64,000 nt of DNA from JAFAFN01 sp963707555 (GCA_963707555.1 CAVPQM010000002.1:310001-374000), one strand, 5' to 3'. Counted from the first letter of the stretch, positions 10,514-18,792 are shown. The notes: generated from the sequence alone by a model not told the origin. Translations and numbers: made by a program.

Positions 10514-11041
10514 ATGACCGAAGCCCCACCTGATGGCGACTACGACGCGTTCGTCATCGACGTGGTCGACGACGACGAGGGCCAGCAGCGCCTCGACCTG
10601 ACGATCGTGGCGGGCAAGCTCAAGGGCCAGGTCGTCTCGGTGTCCACCGACGAGCCCGTCGGCGACGTCGCCGAGCTGCTCGGCATGCCCGCCACGCTGC
10701 ACGTGCGCGGCGGCGCGCCGAGCGTCACCATCGACGACTTGACGGTCGAGTCCGGCGCGCCGACTGCGAGCGGACGCCGTCAGGCTGGTGCCGCTGGCGG
10801 ACACCGCGACCCGTCCGGCGGCGGCCTGCTCCAGGAGGGGCCAGGCCGCGCCGGTGGCCGCGATCGATCCGGCGCGTCCAACTCCGACCGACGGCCGCCA
10901 CCCCGCTCGAACGGCGTCCGGCCACGACCGGGGCGCCGGTGGCGATGCCTGGCGCTGCTCGCGGCGACGCTCGAGCGAGCCGCCACGTTCGCGCACCGCG
11001 GTCGCGCACGCCGGCCCCGGCTCGTGCGATCGGCGTCGTGA
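10514..11041 (+). CDS. Small acidic protein of unknown function; only the first ~80 residues look real
   Basis: The ORF opens MTEAPPDGDYDAFVIDVVDD and continues with a beta-rich stretch (LDLTIVAGKLKGQVVSV, LLGMPATLHVRGGAPSVTIDD). That reads like a compact beta-barrel or OB-type fold of about 75-85 residues. After about codon 83 the composition changes to Arg/Gly/Pro-rich text with no protein character. The true stop is probably near 10760 and has been lost through a base error, or the tail is a non-conserved extension. The start is supported by a leaderless TACACT element. No family recognised. Confidence 0.45.
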   Translation: MTEAPPDGDYDAFVIDVVDDDEGQQRLDLTIVAGKLKGQVVSVSTDEPVGDVAELLGMPATLHVRGGAPSVTIDDLTVESGAPTASGRRQAGAAGGHRDPSGGGLLQEGPGRAGGRDRSGASNSDRRPPPRSNGVRPRPGRRWRCLALLAATLERAATFAHRGRARRPRLVRSAS

Positions 11042-11300
11042 GCGTTCGGCGACGGCCGCGGGCCACGGCACCGGCACCGCGAGGCGGCGGCGGTGCTCGA
11101 GTTCGCGCTTCCGCGGACTCGGCGCACTCCGGGCCGAGACCGAGCGCACGCCGACAACGTGCGGGTCCGCAACGGTCACCCGTCGGCTCGGCTACCGGCC
11201 CGACGGCTGGAGCAGTGAGACCGCTTCGCGACGAGCGCCGAAGTGACCTGCGCCTCGCACTTGATCAGCGACTGCTGGTCGCCGCGGACGGACGCGCGCG
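10761..11300. other. About 540 bases without a convincing gene
   Basis: All six frames give Arg/Ser/Pro/Ala-rich text without motifs. No tRNA T-loop, RNase P, tmRNA or SRP hallmark is visible. The stretch is very GC-rich with several short self-complementary runs. It separates the small ORF at 10514 from the metY terminator. A structured RNA, a decayed gene or error-ridden coding sequence are all possible. Confidence 0.4.
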
Positions 11301-11303
11301 ATC

Positions 11304-11327
11304 GAGGGCCTCGGTGCCGAGGCCCTC
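11304..11327 (-). terminator. Strong GC hairpin behind metY
   Basis: GAGGGCCTCGG and its complement form an 11-bp perfect stem closed by two bases (4-nt loop in practice). It lies 22 bases beyond the metY stop. No U tract follows, as is common in high-GC actinobacteria. Confidence 0.6.
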
Positions 11328-11349
11328 GTCAGTTCGGCGGTGTGAGGGT

Positions 11350-12666
11350 TCAGCCTGCGGCTGCGGCAGCGAAGCCCGCGTCGAGATCGGCGAGGATGTC
11401 CTCGATCGACTCGAGACCGACCGACAGGCGGATCGAGCCCGGGGTTCACGCCCGAGTGCTGCTGCTCGTCCTCGGTCAGCTGGCTGTGGGTCGTCGACGC
11501 GGGGTGCACGACGAGGCTGCGCACGTCGCCGATGTTGGCCAGGTGGCTGTGCAGCTCGAGCGCCTCGACGAAGCGCTTTCCGGCCTCACGGCCGCCCTTG
11601 AGCACGAACGACGGGCACCGAGCTCGCACCCTTCGGGGCGTACGTCGCGACCCGGTCGTGCCACTTGCTCGACGGCAGGCCGGCGTAGTTGACCGACTCG
11701 ACCTGGTCGTGCGCCTCGAGGTACTCCGCCACCTTCTGGGCGTTCTGCGACGTGACGGTCCATGCGCAGCGAGAGCGTCTCGACGCCCTGCAGGATCAGG
11801 AAGGCGTTGAACGGCGAGATCGCTGCACCGATGTCACGCAGCAGCTGCACGCGCGCCTTGATGATGTACGAGCCGGGGCCGAGCGCCGGCCAGAACGCCA
11901 GGCCGTGGTAGCTGGGGTCCGGCTCGGTGAACTGCGGGAACTTGTCGTTCGAGGAGAAGTCGAAGCTGCCACCGTCGACGATCACGCCGGCGATCGAGTT
12001 GCCGTGACCACCCAGGAACTTGGTCGCCGAGTGCACGACGATGTCGGCGCCGTGGCGCAGCGGCTGGATCAGATAGGGAGTGGCGACGGTGTTGTCGACG
12101 ATGAGCGGCACGCCGTTCGCGTGGGCGACCTCGGCCACCCCGGAGATGTCGAGGATGTCGTTGCGGGGGTTGCCGATCGTCTCTGCGTAGAACGCCTTGG
12201 TGTTCGGACGGACCGCCGCGGCCCATGCCTCGAGGTCGTCGGGGTCCTCGATGAAGCTGACCTCGATGCCGAGCCTGGGCAGCGTGTAGTGGAACAGGTT
12301 GTACGTGCCGCCGTAGAGCGAGGCGGACGAGATGATGTGGCTGCCGGCTTCGGCGAGGTTGAGGATGGCGAAGGTCTCCGCCGCCTGACCCGAGGCGACC
12401 ACGAGGGCGCCGGGCAGTCCGACCGCAGTGTCCGGGGCGCCTTCGAGCGCAGCGATGCGGGCCTCGAGCACACCCTGGGTGGGGTTCATGATCCGGGTGT
12501 AGATGTTGCCGATCTCGGCGAGTGCGAACAGGTTCGCCGCGTGGTCCGAGTCACGGAACTGGTACGCCGTCGTCTGGTAGATCGGCGTGGCGCGGGCGCC
12601 CGTGGTCGGATCGGGTTCTGCCCCCGCGTGGATCTGGCGGGTGTCGAAACCCCACTGCTCGCTCAT
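11350..12666 (-). CDS. metY: O-acetylhomoserine sulfhydrylase family enzyme (three frameshifts)
   Basis: PLP enzyme joining O-acetylhomoserine with sulfide to give homocysteine (methionine branch). Start ATG 12666 (MSEQWGFDTRQIHAG) has AGGAG 7 bases before it. Motifs: PIYQTTAYQF, the YTRIMNPTQ region, SGQAAETFA, SASLYGGTYNLF, and the PLP lysine in HSATKFLGGHGNSIAG. Single extra bases near 11757, 11607 and 11440 divide the C-terminal third. Repaired, it ends SGVNPGSIRLSVGLE ... ADLDAGFAAA with stop at 11350-11352 and about 437 residues, normal for the family. The neighbour thrB draws on the same homoserine pool, so the two mark the split between methionine and threonine. Confidence 0.88.
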
Positions 12667-12702
12667 TCGTGACTCCTCGTCATCATCGGCCCTGAATCGG
12701 TC

Positions 12703-12731
12703 ACCCTAGACCGCTCAATCCCGACCAACAA
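12703..12731 (-). promoter_or_regulatory. metY promoter (TTGTTG - 17 - TAGGGT)
   Basis: On the minus strand TTGTTG (12731-12726) and TAGGGT (12708-12703) are 17 bases apart, about 36 bases before the metY ATG. The -35 abuts the thrB stop codon, so metY probably has its own promoter rather than relying on thrB read-through. Confidence 0.5.
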
Positions 12732-12733
12732 CG

Positions 12734-13567
12734 TCAAGATTGCGGTGCGTACTCGCCGACGCCACCTCGGGCGATCTGGAGCGAGCGTGTGTGGCCCTCG
12801 TCGCCGAGGCGTTCCAGCACCGCGTCGGCGTCGGTGTCGTGCACCAGCGCCGCGACGGTCGGGCCGGAGCCCGAGAGCCACGCGGCCAGGACCGCCGCAT
12901 CGGCCAGCAGTCGGTCGAGCACCGCCGCCACGTCCGGGCGCGCCGCGAGCCGGGTCGGCTGGTGCAGCCGGTCCTCGCAGGCTGCCCGCAGCGCCGAGAG
13001 GTCACCGGTCGCCATCGCCGCGACCCAGAGTGACGACCGGGCGAGCGACCACGTCGCATCTGCGAGCGGGACCTGGTCGGCGAGGACCTTGCGCGAGGCG
13101 TCCGTCGACGTCGAGCGATCGGGCCACCAGACCACCACCGACACCTCGGCGGGCACCGGGAGCGACTGAGCGGTCGTGTCGGCCGCGACCGTGAAGCCGC
13201 CCAGGGCCGACGCGGCGGCGTTGTCGGGATGCCCTTCGAGCTCGGTCGCGAGCTCGAACGACGAGGTGCGTGCGTCGAGGTGTTCGGCTCCGGCGAGTCG
13301 TGCCGCCAGGTAGGCACCTGCGACGCGGGCTGCGCCGGAGAACCCCAGGCCGCGGCCGGGCGGGATCGGGCTGCGCCAGTGCAGCAGTCGCTCCGGGTCG
13401 CCGCCCGCTGCGACGAAGGCCACGACCGCCGGGTGTGTGGACTCGGCGACGAGCCACCCCTCGGGATGTTCGTCGGCGGCCAACCCGAAGGGCAGGTCGA
13501 GCGCCAGCCCGAGGCAGTCGAATCCCGGACCGAGGTTCGCCGACGAGGCGGGCGCGCTCACGATCAC
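12734..13567 (-). CDS. thrB: Homoserine kinase (GHMP family)
   Basis: Phosphorylates homoserine in threonine synthesis. The N-terminus carries SAPASSANLGPGFDCLGLAL. The nucleotide loop reads PIPPGRGLGFSGAARVAG, where the family usually has a GLGSSAA-like run, so the first of the paired serines is replaced. The C-terminal motif is LSGSGPTVAALV. GTG at 13567 is preferred because GGAAGAG lies 9 bases upstream. A TTG at 13588 would add seven residues. Length is 277 residues, slightly short. It follows ilvC (same strand) behind a strong hairpin, so independent or attenuated expression is likely. Confidence 0.8.
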   Translation of the reverse strand: MIVSAPASSANLGPGFDCLGLALDLPFGLAADEHPEGWLVAESTHPAVVAFVAAGGDPERLLHWRSPIPPGRGLGFSGAARVAGAYLAARLAGAEHLDARTSSFELATELEGHPDNAAASALGGFTVAADTTAQSLPVPAEVSVVVWWPDRSTSTDASRKVLADQVPLADATWSLARSSLWVAAMATGDLSALRAACEDRLHQPTRLAARPDVAAVLDRLLADAAVLAAWLSGSGPTVAALVHDTDADAVLERLGDEGHTRSLQIARGGVGEYAPQS

Positions 13568-13604
13568 GAGCGCCCGCTCTTCCGGCAAGACGCCCAGAAA
13601 ACGT

Positions 13605-13655
13605 CGAAATTGCGTGAGTCGTCGTCGCTCGGCGACGAGGACTCACGCAATTTCG
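13605..13655 (-). terminator. Long two-tier hairpin between ilvC and thrB
   Basis: A 16-bp perfect inverted repeat (13605-13620 with 13640-13655; arm CGAAATTGCGTGAGTC) encloses a second stem CGTCGC/GCGACG. On the minus strand it is followed by ACGTTTTCT, so it should terminate ilvC transcription. The arms are much richer in A and T than their surroundings. That is unusual for a native terminator here and could mean a small inserted palindromic element. Confidence 0.7.
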
Positions 13656-13693
13656 GAGACATGAGCGGAACTCCGCCTGTCGGGATTCGGGGC

Positions 13694-14722
13694 TCAGTCG
13701 CCGCCGGAGATGTCCTCGACCTTGACCTTGCCGGCCGAGATCCACGGCATCATGCCGCGCAGCTCGGCGCCGACCTTCTCGATCTGGTGGTCCTTGCCAC
13801 GCTGGCGCAGCGCGTCGAAGTTGGCGCCGCCGGAGCGGACCTCGGCGACGAAGTCCTCGGCGAACTTGCCGGAGCGGATGTCCTCGAGGGCTGCCTTCAT
13901 CTCGGCCTTGACCGCCGGGTTGATGATCCGCGGGCCGGTGACCAGGTCGCCGTACTCGGCGGTGGTCGAGATGGAGTAGCGCATGCCGGAGATGCCCTGC
14001 TCGTACATGAGGTCGACGATGAGCTTGAGCTCGTGGAGGCACTCGAAGTACGCGGACTCTGGCTGGTAGCCGGCCTCGACGAGGGTCTCGAACCCGGCCT
14101 GCACCAGGGCGGTCAGACCGCCGCAGAGCACGACCTGCTCACCGAAGAGGTCGGTCTCGGTCTCTTCCTCGAAGGTGGTCTCGAGCACGCCGGCGCGGGT
14201 GCCACCGATGGCGTCCGCGTAGGACAGCGCGAGCGCCTCGGCGTTGCCGGTGGCGTCCTGTGCGACTGCGATCAGGCACGGCACACCGCCGCCCTCGGTG
14301 TAGGTGCGGCGCACCAGGTGACCGGGACCCTTCGGCGCGACCATCGCCACGTCGACACCGGCGGGCGCCTTGACGTAGCCGAAGCGGACGTTGAAGCCGT
14401 GGGCGAAGAACAGCGCGTCGCCGTCGTTCAGGTTCGGAGCGACCTCGGACTCGTAGATCGGGCCGATCTCGGTGTCCGGCAGCAGCATCATGACGACGTC
14501 GGCCTCGGCGGCGGCCGCAGCGACGTCGAGCACCCGGAGACCGGCTTCCTCGGCCTTGGCTCGCGAGGAGCTGCCCTCACGGAGTCCGACGCGCACGTCC
14601 ACCCCGGAATCCTTCAGGTTGAGCGCGTGCGCATGCCCCTGGGAGCCGTACCCGAGGATCGCCACCTTGCGGCCGGCGATGATCGAGGAGTCGGCATCCT
14701 TTTCGTAATAGACGTTGGCCAT
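13694..14722 (-). CDS. ilvC: Ketol-acid reductoisomerase
   Basis: NADPH- and Mg-dependent second step of valine, isoleucine and leucine synthesis. Intact 342-residue class I enzyme: MANVYYEKDADSSIIAGRK, dinucleotide loop GYGSQGHAHALNLKDSG, then VRVGLREGSSSRAKAEE with the basic/serine residues that hold NADP phosphate. The C-terminal knotted domain carries acidic metal ligands around DLFGEQVVLCGG. ilvBN lie 1.5 kb upstream on the same strand, but a + strand lipoprotein gene sits between, so the usual ilvBNC operon is split. TAGAAC then 6 nt before the ATG may be a weak leaderless promoter. Confidence 0.95.
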   Translation of the reverse strand: MANVYYEKDADSSIIAGRKVAILGYGSQGHAHALNLKDSGVDVRVGLREGSSSRAKAEEAGLRVLDVAAAAAEADVVMMLLPDTEIGPIYESEVAPNLNDGDALFFAHGFNVRFGYVKAPAGVDVAMVAPKGPGHLVRRTYTEGGGVPCLIAVAQDATGNAEALALSYADAIGGTRAGVLETTFEEETETDLFGEQVVLCGGLTALVQAGFETLVEAGYQPESAYFECLHELKLIVDLMYEQGISGMRYSISTTAEYGDLVTGPRIINPAVKAEMKAALEDIRSGKFAEDFVAEVRSGGANFDALRQRGKDHQIEKVGAELRGMMPWISAGKVKVEDISGGD

Positions 14723-14764
14723 CTGATGGTTCTAGCCCAGCGTGGTGGATCCGGTCGAACCCCG

Positions 14765-14770
14765 TAGGCT
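14765..14770 (+). promoter_or_regulatory. Leaderless -10 element (TAGGCT) for the lipoprotein gene
   Basis: TAGGCT, 6 nt, then ATG 14777. It lies 43 bases from the ilvC start in divergent orientation. Confidence 0.55.
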
Positions 14771-14776
14771 CTCACG

Positions 14777-15535
14777 ATGCTCGAACACACCACCATCCCC
14801 CTCCGTCGCACCGGCGTGGCAGCCCTCGTCGGCGTGCTCGCCCTCTGTAGCGGCGCCCTCACCGCCTGCGGCAGCGATACTGAGAAGGAATCGTCCTCGG
14901 GTTCAAAGGCCACCACCACGGCAGCACCCGCCAGCGGCGCCGCCCAGACGATCGCGGAGAACTTCAACTCCCAGACCGGCCTCGACGTCGACGAGGCGGC
15001 GGCCACGTGCATGGGCGACGCCATGGTCACCGCGATGGGCGACGAGCGGGCCGTCGAGGTCTTCGAGTCCAACGACGAGCTCAACGAGCTGTCCGCCGAG
15101 GACCAGACCACCATCCGCACCGCGTTCAACGACTGCGTGCCGGGCAGCGCCGTGGCCGAGGCCGCTGCGACCGACTTCTACATGAGCATCGGTGCGAGCT
15201 CCGAGCCAGACGCCGAGACCGTGACCTGCCTGGGGACCGCCCTCGACGGCCACTCCGGCGACGCCATGTGGTCGACCTACGCCGAGGACCAGTCCGATCC
15301 GGCGCTCGCGGCGACCCTCGCAGCGTTCGAGGAGTGCATGCCGACCTCGGTCCGGGCCGAGCTGTTCACCGCCACCCTGTCCGACGCAGGGCTGCCCGAG
15401 GCCCAGGTCACCTGCATCGCGAACGCCCTCGCTGGCGAGCTGACGTTGAGCGAGCTGGCCGAGATCGGCAGCAACCCGGAGATGTCGGCCGATTTCGAGG
15501 CACGCATCACCGCCGCCAGTAGCAGCTGCGCCTGA
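14777..15535 (+). CDS. Lipoprotein with three internal Cys-paired repeats, unknown function
   Basis: 252 residues. Signal segment GVAALVGVLALCSGALTAC ends in a lipobox (LTAC, Cys about residue 33), then a Ser/Thr/Ala linker. The mature part looks like three copies of a unit of about 55-60 residues. Each opens with a (V/A)TC + small/hydrophobic run (ATCMGDAM, VTCLGTAL, VTCIANAL) and closes with another Cys about 40 residues later (NDCVPG, EECMPT, SSCA). The pattern suggests helical repeats pinned by disulfides on the outer face of the membrane. No known family is named. It interrupts ilvBN and ilvC. Confidence 0.7.
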   Translation: MLEHTTIPLRRTGVAALVGVLALCSGALTACGSDTEKESSSGSKATTTAAPASGAAQTIAENFNSQTGLDVDEAAATCMGDAMVTAMGDERAVEVFESNDELNELSAEDQTTIRTAFNDCVPGSAVAEAAATDFYMSIGASSEPDAETVTCLGTALDGHSGDAMWSTYAEDQSDPALAATLAAFEECMPTSVRAELFTATLSDAGLPEAQVTCIANALAGELTLSELAEIGSNPEMSADFEARITAASSSCA

Positions 15536-15539
15536 TCCC

Positions 15540-15559
15540 GTCGGACCGACCGGTCCGAC
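15540..15559 (+). terminator. Hairpin directly behind the lipoprotein stop
   Basis: GTCGGACC-GACC-GGTCCGAC: 8-bp perfect stem with a 4-nt loop, beginning a few bases after the TGA. It probably ends the + strand lipoprotein transcript. Confidence 0.55.
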
Positions 15560-15578
15560 ACACCATCCGGTGACGACA

Positions 15579-15609
15579 GAGGGCCGACGGGATCATCCCG
15601 CCGGCCCTC
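15579..15609. terminator. Long bidirectional hairpin between the lipoprotein gene and ilvN
   Basis: A 14-bp stem with one mismatch and a 3-nt loop (arms GAGGGCCGACGGGA and TCCCGCCGGCCCTC) lies midway between two converging genes. It can act on both strands. No U tract is present. Confidence 0.6.
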
Positions 15610-15673
15610 GTCGCGCCCGTGTGCTGCACGGGGCCGGGACCGATCGGGCCGGCCCGCACGTGCGATGTGCCGT

Positions 15674-16231
15674 TCAGCCCGCGGAGCGGAGGCCCGAGTG
15701 CTGGGTCCGCTCGAGCTTCGGCAACGCGACGCGACCCGTGCGCTGCAGGTCGACGATCCCGTAGGCACGCAGCAGCGCCTCGAGGTCGTCGAGCCGCTCG
15801 GGGTGCTCGTCGAGCGAGATCGTGAGCTCGTCGTGGCCGACGTCGATGATCCGCCCGTCGAAGACGCCGACCAGCTCGATGATCTGGCCGCGAACGGTCG
15901 CCGGCGCCTTCACGGTGACCAGCATGAGCTCACGCTCCACGGAGTCCTGCGGGTCGAGCTCGGAGATCTTGATCACGTTGATCAGCTTGTTGAGCTGCTT
16001 CACGATCTGCTCGAGCGGTGCGCACTCGACGTCGACCACGACCGTGATGCGGCTGAAGTGCTCGTCGTCGGTCGGCGCGACGGCGAGCGAGTAGATGTTG
16101 TAGCCGCGGCGGGCGAACAGGCTCGACACACGGGCCAGCACGCCGGCCCGGTTCTCGACGAGGACCGACAGCACGTGGTACTTCGGCGGCTTCGAGCCGG
16201 CGCGCCGGGTGTTCATCGACTGCAGGGTCAT
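15674..16231 (-). CDS. ilvN: Acetolactate synthase, small regulatory subunit
   Basis: Valine-sensing regulatory partner of IlvB. Intact, 185 residues. The N-terminal ACT domain is clear (YHVLSVLVENRAGVLARV, RGYNIYSLAV), followed by the conserved ELMLVTV / IIELVGVFDGRIIDVG region of the second domain. The ATG at 16231 shares its A with the ilvB stop (TGATG), which shows translational coupling to the catalytic subunit. A hairpin lies 65 bases beyond the stop. Confidence 0.93.
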   Translation of the reverse strand: MTLQSMNTRRAGSKPPKYHVLSVLVENRAGVLARVSSLFARRGYNIYSLAVAPTDDEHFSRITVVVDVECAPLEQIVKQLNKLINVIKISELDPQDSVERELMLVTVKAPATVRGQIIELVGVFDGRIIDVGHDELTISLDEHPERLDDLEALLRAYGIVDLQRTGRVALPKLERTQHSGLRSAG

Positions 16232-17989
16232 CAGAGGAGTCCTTCCTGGAGCGGGCCGACCTCGATGTCGTCGTTCGATCGGCCCGAGCGGCACCATCGG
16301 GAAGACCTTCTCGGAGGCGTCGGTGCGGAACTCGAGGACGACCGGCCGGTCGTCGATCTCGTTCGCCTTGTCGATGGCGGGGCCGACCTCGTCGGGCGAC
16401 TCGACCCGCAGCCCGACGCAGCCCATGGCCTCGGCCCACTTCACGTAGTCGGGCAGGTCCGGCGAGAGGTACACCTCGGAGTAGCGCTCCTCGTAGAACA
16501 TCTCCTGCCACTGGCGGACCATGCCGAGGTAGGCGTTGTTCAGGATGGCGATCTTGACCGGGATGCGCTCGGTCGCGGCGGTGACCAGCTCCTGGGCGGT
16601 CATCTGGAAGCAGCCGTCGCCGTCGACGGCCCAGACCGTGCGGTCGGGACGGCCGACCTTGGCGCCGATGGCGGCCGGCACCGAGAAGCCCATCGTGCCG
16701 AGGCCACCGGAGTTCACCCAGGTGTAGGGGTGGTTGAACTTCCAGTACTGGCTGGTCCACATCTGGTGCTGGCCGACGCCCGAGGCGACGATCGTGTCCT
16801 CGGGCGAGCGGTCGCGCAGCTGCTCGAGGACGTACTGCGGCTTGAGCAGCTCGCCCCGGTCGACTGCTCGTAGGCGAGCGGGAACTTCTCCTGCCAGCCC
16901 GAGACGGTCTGGCGCCACGGCGTGCGGTCCGATCTGCGCCTCGGCGCCGCCGAGCGCCTGGATCGCCTTGACCAGCTCCTCGATGACCAGGCGGCAGTCG
17001 CCGACGATCGGCACGTCGGGCCGGCGGACCTTGCCGAGCTCGGCGGGGTCGATGTCGACGTGGATGATCTTGGCGTCCGGGGCGAAGCCGTCGAGCTTGC
17101 CGGTGACCCGGTCGTCGAAGCGGCTGCCCGAGGGCGATGAGCAGGTCGGACTGCTGCATGGCGGTGACGGCGGTGTAGTTGCCGTGCATGCCGGGCATGC
17201 CGAGGCACAGCTGGTGGTCGTCGGGGAACGCGCCGCGGGCCATGAGCGTGGTGACGACGGGGATGCCGGTCAGCTCGGCCAGCTCGCGCAGCGCCTCGGC
17301 CGCGCGGGCCTTGAGGATGCCGCCGCCGGCGTAGATGACCGGCTGGCGAGCGACCGAGGATGAGCTCGGCCGCCTCCTTGATCTTCTTCGGGTGGCCCTT
17401 GGTCGTCGGGCTTGTAGCCGGGCAGCGACGACGCGACCTCGTGCGTCGGTCGGCCAGTACCACTCCATCGCCGAGTTCGGGTTGGTCGGGTCGACGATGT
17501 CCTTGGGGATGTCGACCAGCACCGGACCCGGGCCGACCGGTGGTGGCGATGTGGAACGCCTGGCGGATCGCCAGGGGGATGTCCTCGGCGCGGGTGACGA
17601 GCTCGTTGTGCTTGGTGACCGCCGCGGGTGATGCCGACGATGTCGCACTCCTGGAACGCATCGGTGCCGATCGCGGCACGTGGGCACCTGGCCGGTGATC
17701 ACGACCATCGGCGATCGAGTCCATGTAGGCGTCGGCCAGCGGCGTGACGATGTTCGTGGCGCCGGGACCCGCTGGTCACCATGGCGACGCCGGGCCGACC
17801 GGTGGCGTGGGCGTAGCCCTCGGCCATGTGGCCGGCGCCCTGCTCGTGGCGCACGAGGATGTGGCGGATCGGGCTGTCGATGATCGGGTCGTACACCGGG
17901 AGGATGGCGCCGCCGGGCAGGCCGAAGATCACCTCGACGCCCTCGAGCTCGAGCGATCGGATGAGGGCTTCTCCACCGTTGGTCTTCAT
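16231..17989 (-). CDS. ilvB: Acetolactate synthase, large catalytic subunit (about twelve frameshifts)
   Basis: ThDP- and FAD-dependent first common enzyme of branched-chain amino-acid synthesis. Pieces in order: MKTNGGEALIRSLELEG, VIFGLPGGAILPVYD, ThDP glutamate in RHEQGAGHMAEGYAHATG, DIPKDIVDP, MARGAFPDDH, MPGMHGN, LLIALG, GVGQHQMW, the ThDP-binding GDGCFQMTAQEL ... NNAYLGMVRQWQ, and the end FPMVPLGRSNDDIEVG. Single extra bases are inferred near 16277, 16920, 17136, 17352, 17406, 17443, 17533, 17634, 17686, 17709 and 17769, and one missing base near 16866. That gives about 582 residues, the normal size. AGGA lies 9 bases before ATG 17989. The long leader carries an attenuator-like terminator. 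Confidence 0.9.
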
Positions 17990-18072
17990 GTCAGCGGTCC
18001 TGTGTGCAGGGATGGGCGTGGCGGGTACTCGGTGATGGTGCGTGTGGACAGATGATGGTGCGACCTGCCCCG

Positions 18073-18105
18073 GAAAACCGAAACGACCTCCCGAGAGGGA
18101 GGTCG
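18073..18105 (-). terminator. Attenuator-type intrinsic terminator in the ilvB leader
   Basis: On the minus strand CGACCTCCC-TCTC-GGGAGGTCG (9-bp perfect stem) is followed by TTTCGGTTTTCC. This is the best U-tract terminator in the window. It sits 84 bases upstream of the ilvB ATG and 38 bases after the stop of a Leu/Val leader peptide, so it would cut ilvBN transcription before the genes. The competing antiterminator pairing could not be settled by eye. Confidence 0.75.
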
Positions 18106-18143
18106 AGGACACACGTGCGGGATGAACCGTCCGGTCGTGCGCC

Positions 18144-18179
18144 TCAGGCGGGTACGAGGAGGAGCGTCGTCGCAGTCAT
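18144..18179 (-). CDS. Leader peptide of ilvBN (MTATTLLLVPA)
   Basis: An 11-codon ORF reading MTATTLLLVPA, or 14 codons if the in-frame ATG at 18188 is used (adds MAS). Three consecutive Leu codons CTC CTC CTC are followed by Val GTA, a codon that is rare in such GC-rich DNA. The stop codon is inside a small hairpin CGCC-TGA-GGCG. The ATG at 18179 overlaps the stop of the upstream Nudix gene (ATGA). With the terminator downstream, this fits ribosome-mediated attenuation by leucine/valine supply, as known for branched-chain operons in Corynebacterium and others. Function here is inferred. Confidence 0.65.
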   Translation of the reverse strand: MTATTLLLVPA

Positions 18180-18770
18180 CGACGCCATTGTGCCTTGATC
18201 TCGGGTCGGATGCCAACCACCCACCCGCCGACGCTCGGCGCCGACCGCGGACCGGGCGATCGAGCTGAGCCGAGCAGCGTCGTCGCGACCAGCGCCAGGG
18301 CGTCCGGGACGAAGGGGTCCCGGCCGGAGTCGTCGCGCAACTCGTCGAGCGAGACGAAGCACGCCTCGACGACCTCGTCGTCGGTGAACTCGAACGGACC
18401 GTCGTGCACGACCTGCCAGATCCGGTCGCCTCTTCGTCCACGTCGTCGTCGACGGTAGGCACCGTGACCGACGTACTCCAGCCCGGCGTCGATGCCGAGC
18501 TCCTCGCGCAGCTCGCGGCGGGCGGCGTCCTCGGCCTGCTCGCCCGAGGCGGACGACGCCACCGCAGGTCAGGTCCCAGCGACCCGGCCACATGTCCTTC
18601 TGGTCGGATCGGCGATGGATCAGCACCTCTCCCCCGGTGGACCACACGAGGACGAAGGTGCAGCGGTGACGCAGTCGCCCGGCACGCATCTCGGCCCGTG
18701 TGACGACGCGTTCGACGTCGCCGTCGTCGTCGATGACGTCGACGAGCTCCGCCGCGCTACCGGTGTCCAC
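18176..18770 (-). CDS. Nudix hydrolase, probably isopentenyl-diphosphate-isomerase-like or NUDIX of unknown substrate (frameshifted)
   Basis: The N-terminal part reads VDTGSAAELVDVIDDDGDV, then RCTFVLVWSTGGEVLIHRRS and KDMWPGRWDLTCGG. The Nudix box with REL-REELGID follows after a frame change near 18550: one base separates CGG from GEQAEDAARRELREELGID. A run of arginines around 18430-18460 reads as an acidic VDDDVDEE stretch in another frame, so two compensating errors are likely there. Repaired length is about 197 residues. The layout resembles hydrolases with LHR.R ... W.LP/GG at the front. The substrate is unknown. GTG 18770 is fixed by a leaderless promoter. The stop overlaps the ilvB leader peptide. 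Confidence 0.7.
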
Positions 18771-18776
18771 GGGGGC

Positions 18777-18786
18777 ACGGTACCGT
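18777..18786. promoter_or_regulatory. Palindromic divergent leaderless promoter (ACGGTACCGT)
   Basis: The 10-base palindrome reads TACCGT on both strands. On each side exactly 6 nt separate TACCGT from a GTG start codon (18770 on minus, 18793 on plus). One element therefore offers a -10 for two leaderless divergent genes. Confidence 0.6.
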
Positions 18787-18792
18787 CGCCCC

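Noticed and set aside
10499..11179. Minus-strand ORF of 226 codons
   Set aside because: The translation is Arg/Ser/Ala-rich antisense shadow of the 10514 ORF and the gap, without motifs.
17986..18645. Arg-rich stretch in the Nudix protein as a real feature
   Set aside because: The neighbouring frame gives an acidic VDDDVDEE run that fits the family better; two compensating base errors are simpler.
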